64,000 bases of DNA from Cupriavidus yeoncheonensis (GCF_905397275.1 NZ_CAJPUY010000002.1:1-64000), one strand, 5' to 3'. Numbered from the stretch's first letter, positions 27,854 to 37,616 are shown. Program-made: numbers and translations. The notes: generated from the sequence alone by a model not told the origin.

Positions 27854-29197
27854 ATGCAGCGCCCCCTAGAACCGGCTGGTCATACATTGGCGCGGCTCCC
27901 GCGTCATAAAATGAAGCTGCCAACGCGAACGTCATCTGAAACCATCCGCCGCCGCAGCCGCATGCTCGCATGGACCGGGCTTGGCCTGCTGTTCTACGGG
28001 TTGGCTGCCTTGGCAGGGCATGAGGCGCGGCGACACGGACTGGTAACGCAGGTTTTCCTGAATACCATTGGCATGTCGGTGATCCCCTATGCCGTCGCTT
28101 ACCGCTTGCTGGACCGCACCATGCATATGCCCCCGCTTGAGGGGAACAATATGGTGGCGCCTGCAACGCTCCTACCCTTCGCCCTGCTGCTTGCCGTCTG
28201 CGCGACATTTCGCATCGACTATTCACGCGGGGCAATGCTCGTATGCATGCTGATCACATTGTTGTGGCTCTGGAGTGGCTACAAGCGGTTTGTCAGTCAA
28301 TACGTTCCCACCTTTGGCTATAGCGACCCACAGTCGCTCGCGCACCTCAATACACTGCTAGACATGCCAGGTGCGGCGCAAAGCTCACACGCAGAATTTC
28401 GCCATATAGTCACTTTGCCCGAAGCCGTCAACTGCGATGGGCTCATGATGGACCGTAGCGCAACCGTTGACCCGGAACGTACCCGTGCGCTTGCCCGGTT
28501 CAAGCTTAGCCACGTTCACGTTTATTCGGTGGAGCGGATCGCCGAACTCCTTACCGGACGCCTGGCTCTGTCGAACATAGATGAGAACTTCCTGGATGAC
28601 CATGCCCAGAACTTCATCTATGCCCCGCTCAAGCGAATAAGCGATATCGCGGCAGTCCTGATACTGGCACCGATTGCCATTCCCGTGGGACTAATCGTCG
28701 CAGCCGCCATCCGTTTGGAGTCCAGCGGACCGGCGATCTTCCGCCAGGAACGGGTAGGCCTTTATGGCAAGGTGTTCACCATGTTCAAGTTCCGAAGCAT
28801 GGCGGATGTACCCGATGTTGAAGCCCAGTTTGCCGCGCACCGGGATCCTCGTATTACGCGGGTTGGACGCTTTATCCGCAAGTACCGACTCGACGAAATC
28901 CCGCAACTCTGGAACGTATTCGTTGGACAGATGAGCCTGATTGGCCCCCGCCCGGAACAGGCATCGCTGGTGGACTCCTTCTCGGAAACGATCCCATACT
29001 ATCCGTACCGCCATCTCGTGCGCCCCGGATTATCAGGTTGGGCCCAGGTCCAGCAAGGGTACGCTGCCAGCCACGAAGAGACGATCACCAAGCTCAGCTA
29101 TGACCTTTACTACGTCAAGCACTGCTCGATGGCGCTGGATTTGCTGATTGCTTCCAAGACCATACGTACCCTCCTCACGGGTTACGGGGCACGTTGA
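27854..29197 (+). CDS. Polyisoprenyl-phosphate hexose-1-phosphate transferase (WbaP/WcaJ type)
   Basis: This initiating enzyme moves a sugar-1-phosphate from a nucleotide sugar to undecaprenyl phosphate. The 447-residue protein has four N-terminal membrane helices (about residues 37-145), a soluble linker, a re-entrant hydrophobic segment (263-286) and the catalytic domain. That domain has FKFRSM (311-316), the Asp347-Glu348 pair, IGPRP (363-367), RPGLSGWAQV (390-399) and YDLYYVK (416-422). The donor sugar cannot be told from sequence. The start is uncertain: ATG 27854 and ATG 27911 both lack a good ribosome site. It opens module A and implies Und-PP-linked glycan synthesis. Confidence 0.9.
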   Translation: MQRPLEPAGHTLARLPRHKMKLPTRTSSETIRRRSRMLAWTGLGLLFYGLAALAGHEARRHGLVTQVFLNTIGMSVIPYAVAYRLLDRTMHMPPLEGNNMVAPATLLPFALLLAVCATFRIDYSRGAMLVCMLITLLWLWSGYKRFVSQYVPTFGYSDPQSLAHLNTLLDMPGAAQSSHAEFRHIVTLPEAVNCDGLMMDRSATVDPERTRALARFKLSHVHVYSVERIAELLTGRLALSNIDENFLDDHAQNFIYAPLKRISDIAAVLILAPIAIPVGLIVAAAIRLESSGPAIFRQERVGLYGKVFTMFKFRSMADVPDVEAQFAAHRDPRITRVGRFIRKYRLDEIPQLWNVFVGQMSLIGPRPEQASLVDSFSETIPYYPYRHLVRPGLSGWAQVQQGYAASHEETITKLSYDLYYVKHCSMALDLLIASKTIRTLLTGYGAR

Positions 29198-29234
29198 TGC
29201 GATCCGGCTCACCTGGCTGCCGCCTCACAACCTG

Positions 29235-30383
29235 ATGCGTATTCTGTTGCTGACCACCGGGCTCAAGCTTGGCGGGGCAGAGCGCCAGGTCGCAGATCTG
29301 GCCAGCCAGTTCACCGCACTCGGGCATAACGTAGCCGTGGTAAGTCTTACCCTCGCGCAAGAGATTGAGCTACCACCTGGCGTAACGCTGTTCCGTGTCG
29401 ACCTGCGCAAGGCTCCACTGCAATTCCTTTTCACGTTGCGCGCTGTACGAAAATGGGTCGAAGACTGGTGTCCGGATATTGTTCACGCGCATATGTTTCA
29501 CGCCAATATCTTTGCGCGACTGATGCGCGCCCAGCGATCCACGGGCAATCGCATTCCGGTGGTTTGTACGGCGCACAGCCTGCGTGAGGGTGGCTGGCTT
29601 CGTATGCTTGCGTATCGACTGACGGACCGATGGTGCGCGCTGACCACGCATGTCAGCGCAGAAGGCCGGCAGTACATGCTGGACGTCCACGCGACGACTG
29701 CAGACCGCATCCGTGTCATGCCAAATGGAATCGACACGGATCGCTTTCGGCCTGATCCCAATGCCCGCATACAAACGCGACGAGCGCTCGGCTTGGGCCC
29801 GGACAGTAGAATCCTGTTGAACGTCGGGCGGCTCGTCCCGGAAAAAGCGCAACAACACCTGATCGAGGCATTTGCTGTGTTGCGCCGTGACCCGCAGGTC
29901 GCCGCCAACACGCATCTGCTGATAGCCGGCGATGGCCCCCTCAGGGAAGCACTGTCCAGCCATGCCGCCGCGCTGGGCCTGTCTCATGTGGTCAGGCTGC
30001 TCGGCCCCTGCTCCAACGTGCCCGAACTCATGAACGCCAGCGATGTCTTCGTGCTCTCTTCCGTGCTGGAAGGGCTGCCTCTTGTCGTTGCCGAGGCATT
30101 GGCTTGCGAGACTGCCGTCGTTGCGACCGACGTATCAGGCATACGATCCCTGCTCGCAGCGTCTGGCACCATCGTAGCGCCAGCCAATATTGGCGAACTC
30201 GCCACAGCGATGCGTATGGCCCTGCGCGAGCGCCAGGATGTCGCGTCGGGACGGGCACACGTCGTAGCCACCTACGGCCTGCCCCACGTCGCAATGCAAT
30301 GGATTCAGTTTTATCAAGATCTGTCTGGCGCTGGGGGCCGCAGCCCAGGCGATGTGTCCTGCCAGGGGGCTGGGCATGCGTAG
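29235..30383 (+). CDS. GT4-family glycosyltransferase
   Basis: The 382-residue GT-B enzyme starts MRILLLTTGLKLGGAERQV, a typical retaining GT4 acceptor-domain start. The C-terminal donor domain begins near LLNVGRLVPEKAQQHL and has the EX7E pair in EGLPLVVAEALA. It should extend the lipid-linked glycan begun by the preceding transferase; donor and acceptor are unknown. ATG 29235 is preferred over an open extension to 29148, which would overlap the preceding gene. Its last eight bases overlap the Wzx gene. Confidence 0.85.
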   Translation: MRILLLTTGLKLGGAERQVADLASQFTALGHNVAVVSLTLAQEIELPPGVTLFRVDLRKAPLQFLFTLRAVRKWVEDWCPDIVHAHMFHANIFARLMRAQRSTGNRIPVVCTAHSLREGGWLRMLAYRLTDRWCALTTHVSAEGRQYMLDVHATTADRIRVMPNGIDTDRFRPDPNARIQTRRALGLGPDSRILLNVGRLVPEKAQQHLIEAFAVLRRDPQVAANTHLLIAGDGPLREALSSHAAALGLSHVVRLLGPCSNVPELMNASDVFVLSSVLEGLPLVVAEALACETAVVATDVSGIRSLLAASGTIVAPANIGELATAMRMALRERQDVASGRAHVVATYGLPHVAMQWIQFYQDLSGAGGRSPGDVSCQGAGHA

Positions 30384-31632
30384 ACAGATCGCGCGCAACG
30401 TGGTCTGGCTGCTTGGTGAGCGCGCCCTTCAGGTCACGATCGGTATCGTTACTGTTGCATTGATCGCGCGTGGCGTAGGCCCGGAAGGTTTCGCCCACTT
30501 CCAGTACGCGCAGTCCCTTGTCCTCATTGCCTCATCCATCGGGCTCATTTGTGGCAGCGAGGTGGTTGTGCCGCGCCTGGTCGCCAGCTCGTCACCCGCC
30601 GCGCAATACCATCTTCTGGCGCATGTGTTCGGACTACGGGCAGTAGCCGCCATGGCAGGCTACCTGCTGCTCCTCCTGGCAATCGTGCTCACCGGTCAGG
30701 ATGCCATCACAGTGCACATCGCCGCGATCCTCGGGCTGTCCATCTTGCTGCGTGAGCCGTTCGGCGTAGTCAATGCCTGGATGCAGGCCCATACGGATAA
30801 TCGCGCGGGTGTTACCTTCAGCTTGCTGGCGTTGATGCTGAAAGGAGCGTTGATTAGCTCCCTCTACCTTTTACAAACGCACGCCGTTCAAGAATATGCG
30901 TGGGCCTTTGTGTTCGAATCCGCCCTGCTGGCTGCCCTGCTGGCCCGCCACTACCTGCAACGCCGTCCGCGCCTGCCGGCATCGGCGGACCGGGCGCTAG
31001 TTGCCAGTCTGGTACGAAGTGGCTCGGTATTCTGGATCGGCATGATGCTCATGTTCAGTGCAAGACGCATCGATCAACTCTTGCTTAAACCTCGTGTGCC
31101 GTTGCCGGACCTTGGGGCGTACGCCGCCTGCATGCAAGTCCTGGACAACTTTGCGCTACTTGCCACGATTATTGCCAGTTCCGTCGCGCCACTTGCGATT
31201 TATGCGCAACCGACGCTGGCCACGGCACGTCGCAACGTGGCGCGAGTCGCGGGCGGCATGGCAGCAATAGGCGCAACTGGTGGCGCAATCATTGCCGTCA
31301 GCGCGCCGTGGATTGTGCATCTCCTCTATGGCGGCCGCTTCGATGCCACGGTGACTCTGCTTCGGCAGGGCGCCCTTGCAAGCGGCCTGCTCTTCGCTGA
31401 TGTAGGCCTATCCCTGTTTGCCATCCACCTGCGCAAGCCAGGCTGGCTGGCCGCCAAATGCCTGCTCGTGCTGGTTGTCACAGCGGCTGTCGACCTGGCC
31501 ACCATTCCGCGCTTTGGCGCACAGGGTGCCGTCTTCGGGTATATCACTGGCAACGCGCTGGCAGTAGCGGCAGGCCTTGGCTTACTGCTACTGTACCGCG
31601 GCGAGCCCGCCGCTTCGCCGCGAACCGCATGA
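30376..31632 (+). CDS. wzx: Wzx-like O-antigen flippase (polysaccharide transporter)
   Basis: The 418-residue protein has about twelve hydrophobic helices and the PST/MATE-type start RNVVWLLGERALQVTIGIVTVALIARGVGPEGF. Such proteins flip Und-PP-oligosaccharide to the periplasmic face of the inner membrane. ATG 30376 follows GGGG and overlaps the previous stop by eight bases; its own stop overlaps the next start (ATGA). Its presence means module A uses Wzx export, unlike module D, which has an ABC exporter. Confidence 0.85.
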   Translation: MRRQIARNVVWLLGERALQVTIGIVTVALIARGVGPEGFAHFQYAQSLVLIASSIGLICGSEVVVPRLVASSSPAAQYHLLAHVFGLRAVAAMAGYLLLLLAIVLTGQDAITVHIAAILGLSILLREPFGVVNAWMQAHTDNRAGVTFSLLALMLKGALISSLYLLQTHAVQEYAWAFVFESALLAALLARHYLQRRPRLPASADRALVASLVRSGSVFWIGMMLMFSARRIDQLLLKPRVPLPDLGAYAACMQVLDNFALLATIIASSVAPLAIYAQPTLATARRNVARVAGGMAAIGATGGAIIAVSAPWIVHLLYGGRFDATVTLLRQGALASGLLFADVGLSLFAIHLRKPGWLAAKCLLVLVVTAAVDLATIPRFGAQGAVFGYITGNALAVAAGLGLLLLYRGEPAASPRTA

Positions 31633-32717
31633 ACCCGCGTCCGACAATCTGCTTCCTGACCGGCACACTGGATGCACTTGCTGGCGCCGAGCGGGTTACC
31701 GCAGTCATTGCCAACGGACTCGCACGCCGTGGCTGGCAAGTGCGAATACTCTGTCTCTGGAGCCAGAACACCCAGTACACCCTCGATTCCTCCATCCGAC
31801 TTGATGCCCTCCACTCCAAACGGCCGTCGTTCAAGTCAAGGTATATCGAGACGGTGCTTGGGATCCGGCGTTATGTGGCCGACCATCAAATTGATATCCT
31901 GATCAGTGTGGACACCATGCTGACTCTCTTCACGCTACCCGCCTGTTTCCGTTTGCCAGTGCGGCAGATCGCATGGGAACACTGCAATTTTGACCAGGAC
32001 TTGGGACGGCGCAGCCGGCGCCTTGCACGACGGCTGGCGGCGCGATTTTTCGAGCGAGTGGTGGTACTGACTGCGCGAGACCGTGCACGCTGGCATGCGT
32101 GCCTGAATCCCGCAAATCCAGTCGAAGTCATCTCCAATCCCCTCCCCTTCAAGCCACCTGAGTCAAGCCCGATGCCTCACTCAAGAACCGTGCTGGCGGT
32201 AGGCCGCCTGACCGAGGCAAAAGGTTTTGACGTCTTGTTGCGCGCCTGGAAACAGGTGGCAATGGCCTACCCCGGCTGGAAGCTGCGCATTGTGGGTGAA
32301 GGGGAATGCCGGGCTGAGTTGGAACGGCTTCGTGATCAGCTCGAACTGAGCGATTCGGTGACACTGCCTGGCGCAACCAGCCAAATTACGAACGAGTACA
32401 GCGATGCGGATATCTTCTGCCTGAGTTCACGTTTTGAAGGCTTTGGCATGGTCCTGATCGAGGCCATGGCCTTTGGCCTGCCAGTTGTATCGACAGATTG
32501 TGAAACCGGGCCACGCGAGATTCTGCAAGACGGCAAAAATGCACTGCTTGCTCCAGTGAACGACAGTGAGGCATTGGCCGGGCGAATTATGCAACTTGTT
32601 GCTGATGATGCCCTGCGTCAGCAAATTGCGCGGGGCGGAGCCGCCACGGTGCGTCGCTATATGCCAGACCTGGTCCTCGAAAGCTGGGAGCGACTGTTAC
32701 TAGCTCCTAACGCCTGA
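31629..32717 (+). CDS. GT4-family glycosyltransferase
   Basis: The 362-residue GT-B protein begins TICFLTGTLDALAGAERVTAVIANGLARRGW, typical of galactose/GalNAc-adding GT4 enzymes. The donor domain starts at TVLAVGRLTEAKGFDVLLRAW, and the EX7E motif is EGFGMVLIEAMA. It is translationally coupled to wzx through ATGA. The pattern EGFGMVLIEAMAFGLPVVSTDCETGPREIL resembles PglJ/PglH- and AmsD-like enzymes, but the linkage is not predictable. It ends module A's tightly packed part; a 150-base gap follows. Confidence 0.85.
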   Translation: MNPRPTICFLTGTLDALAGAERVTAVIANGLARRGWQVRILCLWSQNTQYTLDSSIRLDALHSKRPSFKSRYIETVLGIRRYVADHQIDILISVDTMLTLFTLPACFRLPVRQIAWEHCNFDQDLGRRSRRLARRLAARFFERVVVLTARDRARWHACLNPANPVEVISNPLPFKPPESSPMPHSRTVLAVGRLTEAKGFDVLLRAWKQVAMAYPGWKLRIVGEGECRAELERLRDQLELSDSVTLPGATSQITNEYSDADIFCLSSRFEGFGMVLIEAMAFGLPVVSTDCETGPREILQDGKNALLAPVNDSEALAGRIMQLVADDALRQQIARGGAATVRRYMPDLVLESWERLLLAPNA

Positions 32718-32789
32718 GATATGCCGGAATTGGTTCGGATGCGCCATTGAAAGTGAAGCAACGGCAACGCCAGCGTATTCATGGGGTTC

Positions 32790-32798
32790 TGCTAAAAT
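32790..32798 (+). promoter_or_regulatory. Extended -10 element TGCTAAAAT
   Basis: TG-C-TAAAAT lies about 70 bases before the next glycosyltransferase gene, in the 150-base gap after the previous one. A G+C-rich discriminator follows. It suggests that the third glycosyltransferase has its own promoter. An ATCCCTG/CAGGGAT stem (32816-32822/32837-32843) is in the leader. Confidence 0.45.
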
Positions 32799-32867
32799 CC
32801 GCCCGGCCCAGCGTAATCCCTGATGAGGCGCGCAGGCAGGGATGCAGAACTACGCGACTGACTGTTC

Positions 32868-34133
32868 ATGCAGTGGATTGACCGTCAAAATAGACTGCGA
32901 AGGATGCGAAATAGTACTTACGAACGCCCAGCCCCGATTATGCTGGGCGGCCAGGAAGCAACGGCTGCGCGGTCGGACGAACGGCGACTGGACGGCACTC
33001 ATGTTGCATTCGTAGCGAACTCGTGCTGGTCCATCCAACAGTACCGTAGCGGCGTTATACGCGCTTTGCTTGCCCGTGGCGCCAAGGTCAGCATTATTGC
33101 TCCGCCGGACCGCGCCTCCGATTCGCTCCAAGCGCTAGGCTGCGAATTTCACCCCCTGACCCTGTCCGCAAAGAGCGCCAATCCCCTGGCTGACTGGAAG
33201 TGCTTCAGCCAATTGGCGCGGCTGTACAGGCAGCAAAGGCCCGATTGCATATTCCAGTACACAATCAAGCCCAATATCTATGGTTCGCTGGCAGCCCGAC
33301 TAGCCGGCATTCCCTGTATTGCAGTAACCACTGGGCTTGGCTTCGTCTTCATCAATGACAATCTCGTGGCCCGTATCGGGCGGGCGCTCTACCGAGTCGC
33401 CCTGCGCTCGACCCGCCAGGTGTGGTTCCTCAACGAGGACGACCGGCGCGAATTCCTGATACGTAACCTTGTCAGGGAACAACAGACCTTTGTACTCCCC
33501 AGCGAGGGGATCGATCTTGACTACTACGCCCCAGGTCAGCGACCGCCCAACGAAGACGGCACCTTTCGATTTCTCTTGATTGCGCGAATGCTATGGGACA
33601 AAGGCGTTGGCGAATACGTCGAAGCAGCACGCCGCATCCGCGCTGACCATCCCCATGTCCGGTTCCAATTGTTGGGGCCCGCCGACGTCGCGAATCCCAG
33701 CGCGATTTCACGCGCACAGCTCCTAGCCTGGCAGAACGAAGGGCTCATTGAATACCTTGGCACCGCACCGGATGTCAGAGGCGCCATTGCCCAAGCAGAT
33801 TGCGTCGTCTTGCCGTCCTACCGCGAAGGCGTGCCGCGCACGCTGCTCGAAGCAGCTTCGATGGAGAAGCCAATAGTGGCCACAGACGTACCCGGATGCC
33901 GTGATGTGGTGCGTGATGGTGTAACTGGTAGGCTTTGTCGGGCGCGCAACTCTGATGAGCTGACGGCAACTCTGCTGGAGCTGTGCAATAGCGACGATGA
34001 AACGCTGCGGGAGATGGGCAAGGCCGGGCGGCAGGATGTTGCAGCCCGGTTCGGCGAAGCTCAGATTGTTGATATCTACCTTCAGACAATTAACCAGTTC
34101 ATGCTTCTCAAGGCCTACTGGCCTGGTCGCTAG
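32868..34133 (+). CDS. GT4-family glycosyltransferase with N-terminal extension
   Basis: The 421-residue enzyme has an extra basic stretch of about 40 residues before the GT-B domain, which begins at HVAFVANSCWSIQQYRSGVIRALL. The donor domain starts near FRFLLIARMLWDKGVGEYVEAA with EX7E as EGVPRTLLEAASM, resembling the PglA/CapM group that adds the second sugar to an Und-PP-linked residue. In-frame ATGs at 32904 and 32940 would remove part of the extension. It ends module A, and the next genes are on the opposite strand. Confidence 0.8.
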   Translation: MQWIDRQNRLRRMRNSTYERPAPIMLGGQEATAARSDERRLDGTHVAFVANSCWSIQQYRSGVIRALLARGAKVSIIAPPDRASDSLQALGCEFHPLTLSAKSANPLADWKCFSQLARLYRQQRPDCIFQYTIKPNIYGSLAARLAGIPCIAVTTGLGFVFINDNLVARIGRALYRVALRSTRQVWFLNEDDRREFLIRNLVREQQTFVLPSEGIDLDYYAPGQRPPNEDGTFRFLLIARMLWDKGVGEYVEAARRIRADHPHVRFQLLGPADVANPSAISRAQLLAWQNEGLIEYLGTAPDVRGAIAQADCVVLPSYREGVPRTLLEAASMEKPIVATDVPGCRDVVRDGVTGRLCRARNSDELTATLLELCNSDDETLREMGKAGRQDVAARFGEAQIVDIYLQTINQFMLLKAYWPGR

Positions 34134-34228
34134 AACTCTTGGACCCTTTCCCCGTCCTTGCCCGAGCGGGATAAAACTTGCCACGCGCTTCTGGAGCGAT
34201 CTTCATTCGGTCCGTCCCCTCCCATAGC

Positions 34229-34248
34229 CGCGGACGGCGCAGTCCGCG
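34229..34248. terminator. Hairpin between convergent modules A and B
   Basis: CGCGGAC (34229-34235) pairs with GTCCGCG (34242-34248) in the 133-base gap between convergent genes. There is no T-run, so a terminator role is a guess from position. Confidence 0.35.
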
Positions 34249-34266
34249 CCTGAAATGCATCCGTTT

Positions 34267-34614
34267 CTACACGCTTCTTGCGAGGACAAAGATTCCACCG
34301 GTAATCAGGAATATACCGAATGCTCTCCCAAGGGAGATGCTTTCGCCGAACACGACTGTGCTTGCAACCGCCACCAGCAGAAATGTTGCGCCCGCCATTA
34401 ATGGAGCCGCCATGGAGAGCGGATTTACGGCGAACACCTTCACGGTAAGCAAAAAGCTCGATCCGTAGAGGGCAATTGCAAGGAGCAGCCATGGCGATAG
34501 CCAGGACGCCAGGCCTTCGCTACCCACGCCGTGCCGCCCCGCCACTTTGATCATCACCTGTGCACCCACGTTGCACAGCACCGATACGAGGGCCAGCAAT
34601 GGAGCGTTCATCAT
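34267..34614 (-). CDS. Small SMR/EamA-like membrane protein (putative lipid-sugar flippase subunit)
   Basis: The 115-residue protein has four hydrophobic helices and the SMR/ArnE-like layout (LCNVGAQVMIKVAGRHG, then NPLSMAAPLMAGATFLLVAVAS and FGESISLGRAFGIFLITGGIFVL). Such proteins move polyprenyl-phosphate-linked sugars across the membrane, as ArnE/F do for aminoarabinose. The ATG overlaps the stop of the preceding GT2 gene (ATGA). It is the last gene of a three-gene Gtr-like module with a polyprenyl-phosphate GT2 and a GT-C-type protein. Function is inferred from size and context. Confidence 0.75.
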   Translation of the reverse strand: MMNAPLLALVSVLCNVGAQVMIKVAGRHGVGSEGLASWLSPWLLLAIALYGSSFLLTVKVFAVNPLSMAAPLMAGATFLLVAVASTVVFGESISLGRAFGIFLITGGIFVLARSV

Positions 34615-35537
34615 CGAACATCCTTTTCGTGAGAAACGCGAACAAAAGGCGGGCGCCCCTTTATTTCATCGTAAATCCGACTCAAGTAATGACCAATAAT
34701 ACCGAGACTCACCATCAGTATGCTGCTCGTCATGATGATCAGGAGATTGACCGTCGTAAAACCATCGAGCGCGCTACCTTCAGCTTTCTGAATCAAGCTC
34801 ATCGCCCCGACAATGCCACCTAGTATGAACATCAGCGCGCCAAGCCAGGTAATGGACTTGAGGGGAAAACTAGAGAACATGGTGATGTTGTTGACGGCAT
34901 ACTTCAGCAACTTCAACTTGTTCCATTTAGATCCACCAACGTCACGCTCGGCGACCTCGAAGGGGATATGAGCACTCCTGAATCCTGCCCAATGAATCAG
35001 GCCACGGAAAAACCTATTACGCTCAGGCAAGTTTATATATGTCTGTACTACAGCCCGATCAAGCAACTTGAAGTCAGAGTGGCCAGCGATATCGAGTTCC
35101 GACAAGCGGTGGAATAGTGTATAGAAAGCCCTGGCAAAGAGGCCACTAGCCAGCCCCTCTCTGCCTCGGCTCGCTTTGACAGCCTCGACCACCGGGAAGC
35201 CGCTTTTCCAAAGACCGATCATCTCCGGGATGAGTGCTGGCGGATGCTGCAAATCAGCATCAATCACAATTACGGCATCCCCCCTCGCCTCCATTAAACC
35301 GGCGAGAATTGCCGCCTCCTTGCCGAAATTGCGCGTGAAGTTGACTCCCCTGATCCTACTATCGGAGGCGGCGGCACTACAAATCTGTGCCCACGTGCCA
35401 TCCGTCGAGCCATCATTGACAGCAATGACTTCCAGGGTATGGTTCTCTGATTCGGCTTCACGCGCGATAATTTGCAAATTGCGCGTCACAATCGCCTCTT
35501 CGTTGTACAACGGCACTACTACTGAAATCATTGTCAT
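34611..35537 (-). CDS. Polyprenyl-phosphate glycosyltransferase, GT2 (GtrB/ArnC-like)
   Basis: The 308-residue protein has a GT2 catalytic domain (SVVVPLYNEEAIVTRNL start, NDGSTDGT, and the metal-binding DADLQHPP). Two C-terminal membrane helices follow at about residues 232-290. It should make undecaprenyl-phosphate-linked monosaccharide from a nucleotide sugar, as GtrB, DPM1 and ArnC do. The start codon lies three bases after the stop of the large membrane protein, and the stop overlaps the SMR-like gene. Together they form a three-component glycan-modification set; the sugar is unknown, often glucose in such systems. Confidence 0.87.
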   Translation of the reverse strand: MTMISVVVPLYNEEAIVTRNLQIIAREAESENHTLEVIAVNDGSTDGTWAQICSAAASDSRIRGVNFTRNFGKEAAILAGLMEARGDAVIVIDADLQHPPALIPEMIGLWKSGFPVVEAVKASRGREGLASGLFARAFYTLFHRLSELDIAGHSDFKLLDRAVVQTYINLPERNRFFRGLIHWAGFRSAHIPFEVAERDVGGSKWNKLKLLKYAVNNITMFSSFPLKSITWLGALMFILGGIVGAMSLIQKAEGSALDGFTTVNLLIIMTSSILMVSLGIIGHYLSRIYDEIKGRPPFVRVSHEKDVR

Positions 35538-35540
35538 TTA

Positions 35541-37616
35541 TTAGGACCTTCTCTCCACGGTGACGCCGTAGATCTCAATCACGCCGTTACCGTCATACAT
35601 GCTTCGAATCTCAAGTGCCGGCAAGGACCGATCCGATGTGAAATCCGCACTGAGACTCACACTCGATCCATTTGTACCCCGCAGCAGCCCCTGAGAAATG
35701 TTCCGCATCTTGTTCGCACCGTCCGCGACAACATCCCACGAGCCACATTGACCATCCGTAGCCATCGAACACGAATACTCGATCGATACCCGGTATGTGC
35801 CTGGCGCAAGGTCGACGTAGGGGCCGTAGTTCAGGATGCCAGGGCGGCTAATTTCGCTGACAATGCGCTCGTCTTTGCGGCGCCCCACTACTGTAGGAAG
35901 TTCATTGGCTGAATATTCCGCTTTCGTTTCAAGCATCAAGCCGTCGATGGCCTTCGCACCCCAATGAATTGCCCCTTCTCCCCACCTCAGTCCGCGCCTA
36001 CACAGGAAGATGCCATCAACAACCATGCATTCATCACGTTTAACTGCTGATGTGAGCGCCGGCGGGAGATCGAATCGGATGAATGGGAGTTCGCTCTGGG
36101 GCATGATGAAGACCGCATCTTCGTCGAATTCGGCGGGCAGACCGGCTCCCGCTACGCCGCATGACGTACGCAAGCGTGCGATGTAGCCCGTATTGAACGT
36201 CAGGCCCTGGCGAGCCGCCAGGTTCTGGAAGTACAGATATTGTTCTGGACCACCGTGGCCGCAACCGAATGCCGGATACATAATCAGATGCCGAGCGCCA
36301 GCGAGAATAGCATTCCATGGCTTAGGGTCCTCTTGGGCTGGACGATGAACGGCCTCCATAACGTTCTTTCGGATTGCCGAAGTGTCGGTCCATTGCACTG
36401 CCAATGCCACAGCAAGTACGGCGACCGGTACCAGGCGAGCTTTGCTCTTCAACAATTGGGCTAGCGCTACAAACAACAAGAGGTATCCAACCACCCAGAA
36501 AAAACGACCACTCGCCCGAAAGGTTCCGGTCACTATTTTGAATACGGAAGGAAGTGAATAGCTGAGTACCTTGTCGCCAGCCAGATACCATGTAGTCGAG
36601 AGGGCATAAAGGGTCAAAGTACCTGCCATCAGGATCAGGAACGGATACCTGTGTCTGGCGGCACCAGGACGGGGATTGCGTATTGCCGACAAGGCGCCAG
36701 CAGCGAGGACCAGAAGCCCTCCTGCGCCGAAATAATTAAAACCCTCCGCTTGTCCGCCCGTAGCGTCGATTTGGCAATGCAAGAGTAGACCTCCGCAGAA
36801 GGGGGAGGCCATATTCATTGAGAAATAGTCAAAGCCTCCAGCCCCCCCAGCCGATCCGACGTAGCCGAGAAGGTACATCAGTGTCGTTAGCACACCCAGC
36901 GACGTCGCAATGCGAAGTCCTTGCAGACGCCAGCCCTCCCCCGCGACACCCATATCAAGCACGTAGGCAAGGAAGATGGCATAAATCATTGCCAACAGGT
37001 ATGGATGCACCACCAGCCCAATAGCGCTCAGAGCGATCAGGATTACGCCTGCCAGCCTGCTCTTCCTTGTATCCCAGCGTCCTGCGAAGTAGGCACTCAG
37101 CGCGAACAGTATGAGGCCATGGGTCATCAAAGACGTGTGTCCCAGGCGATTTGATAGTGCTGGCCAGGTAACAGCGAATGCCGCGGCTACGCCCGCAGCG
37201 AAGAGCGTCCGACAACCGAGCACGCGTATCAGTACAGCGGCTGCCAGAGCCTGTAATAAGTAGGCAACGCCGTGCCACAACCCAATGTACTGGAAACCCT
37301 GTGGTAGATAAGCGGTCAGCGGCTTGAGAAAAAGGGCGACCAGCGGAATACTGTCGGTCAGCGCGATGCTCACACCGTCCGGGGCGTTTAAGCGTGACGT
37401 GCGGAGCAGCGGAAAGTGCCAACTGTCGTGCGCGTAGAACAACCACCCGCTAACGTGCTGGGCGGCGTCGCCATCGGCAAAGTAGGCCCCCGTTCCGCGG
37501 AAAAAATCCAATGGATAGATATACGTCACGTATGCCAACGCTACCGCAACCGCCATTGTCACAGCTGCCCAAGTTGGACAGGCAAACACGAATATTGCTT
37601 TGGCGATACGCCTCAC
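35541..37616 (-). CDS. Large polytopic membrane protein, GT-C-like (DUF6311 type)
   Basis: The protein (691 residues from GTG 37616, or 693 from GTG 37622) has about ten to twelve membrane helices in its first 450 residues and a periplasmic C-terminal domain. An early loop holds GDAAQHVSGWLFYAHDSW, a GT-C-like acidic first loop. The C-terminal part has repeated beta-type segments and four Cys residues (ECMVVDGIFLCRRG; EYSCSMATDGQCGSWD). It probably transfers the lipid-linked sugar made by the adjacent GT2. GGAGGGG precedes the start region; 37616 gives better spacing. It has clearly lower G+C than the core genes. Confidence 0.75.
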   Translation of the reverse strand: MRRIAKAIFVFACPTWAAVTMAVAVALAYVTYIYPLDFFRGTGAYFADGDAAQHVSGWLFYAHDSWHFPLLRTSRLNAPDGVSIALTDSIPLVALFLKPLTAYLPQGFQYIGLWHGVAYLLQALAAAVLIRVLGCRTLFAAGVAAAFAVTWPALSNRLGHTSLMTHGLILFALSAYFAGRWDTRKSRLAGVILIALSAIGLVVHPYLLAMIYAIFLAYVLDMGVAGEGWRLQGLRIATSLGVLTTLMYLLGYVGSAGGAGGFDYFSMNMASPFCGGLLLHCQIDATGGQAEGFNYFGAGGLLVLAAGALSAIRNPRPGAARHRYPFLILMAGTLTLYALSTTWYLAGDKVLSYSLPSVFKIVTGTFRASGRFFWVVGYLLLFVALAQLLKSKARLVPVAVLAVALAVQWTDTSAIRKNVMEAVHRPAQEDPKPWNAILAGARHLIMYPAFGCGHGGPEQYLYFQNLAARQGLTFNTGYIARLRTSCGVAGAGLPAEFDEDAVFIMPQSELPFIRFDLPPALTSAVKRDECMVVDGIFLCRRGLRWGEGAIHWGAKAIDGLMLETKAEYSANELPTVVGRRKDERIVSEISRPGILNYGPYVDLAPGTYRVSIEYSCSMATDGQCGSWDVVADGANKMRNISQGLLRGTNGSSVSLSADFTSDRSLPALEIRSMYDGNGVIEIYGVTVERRS

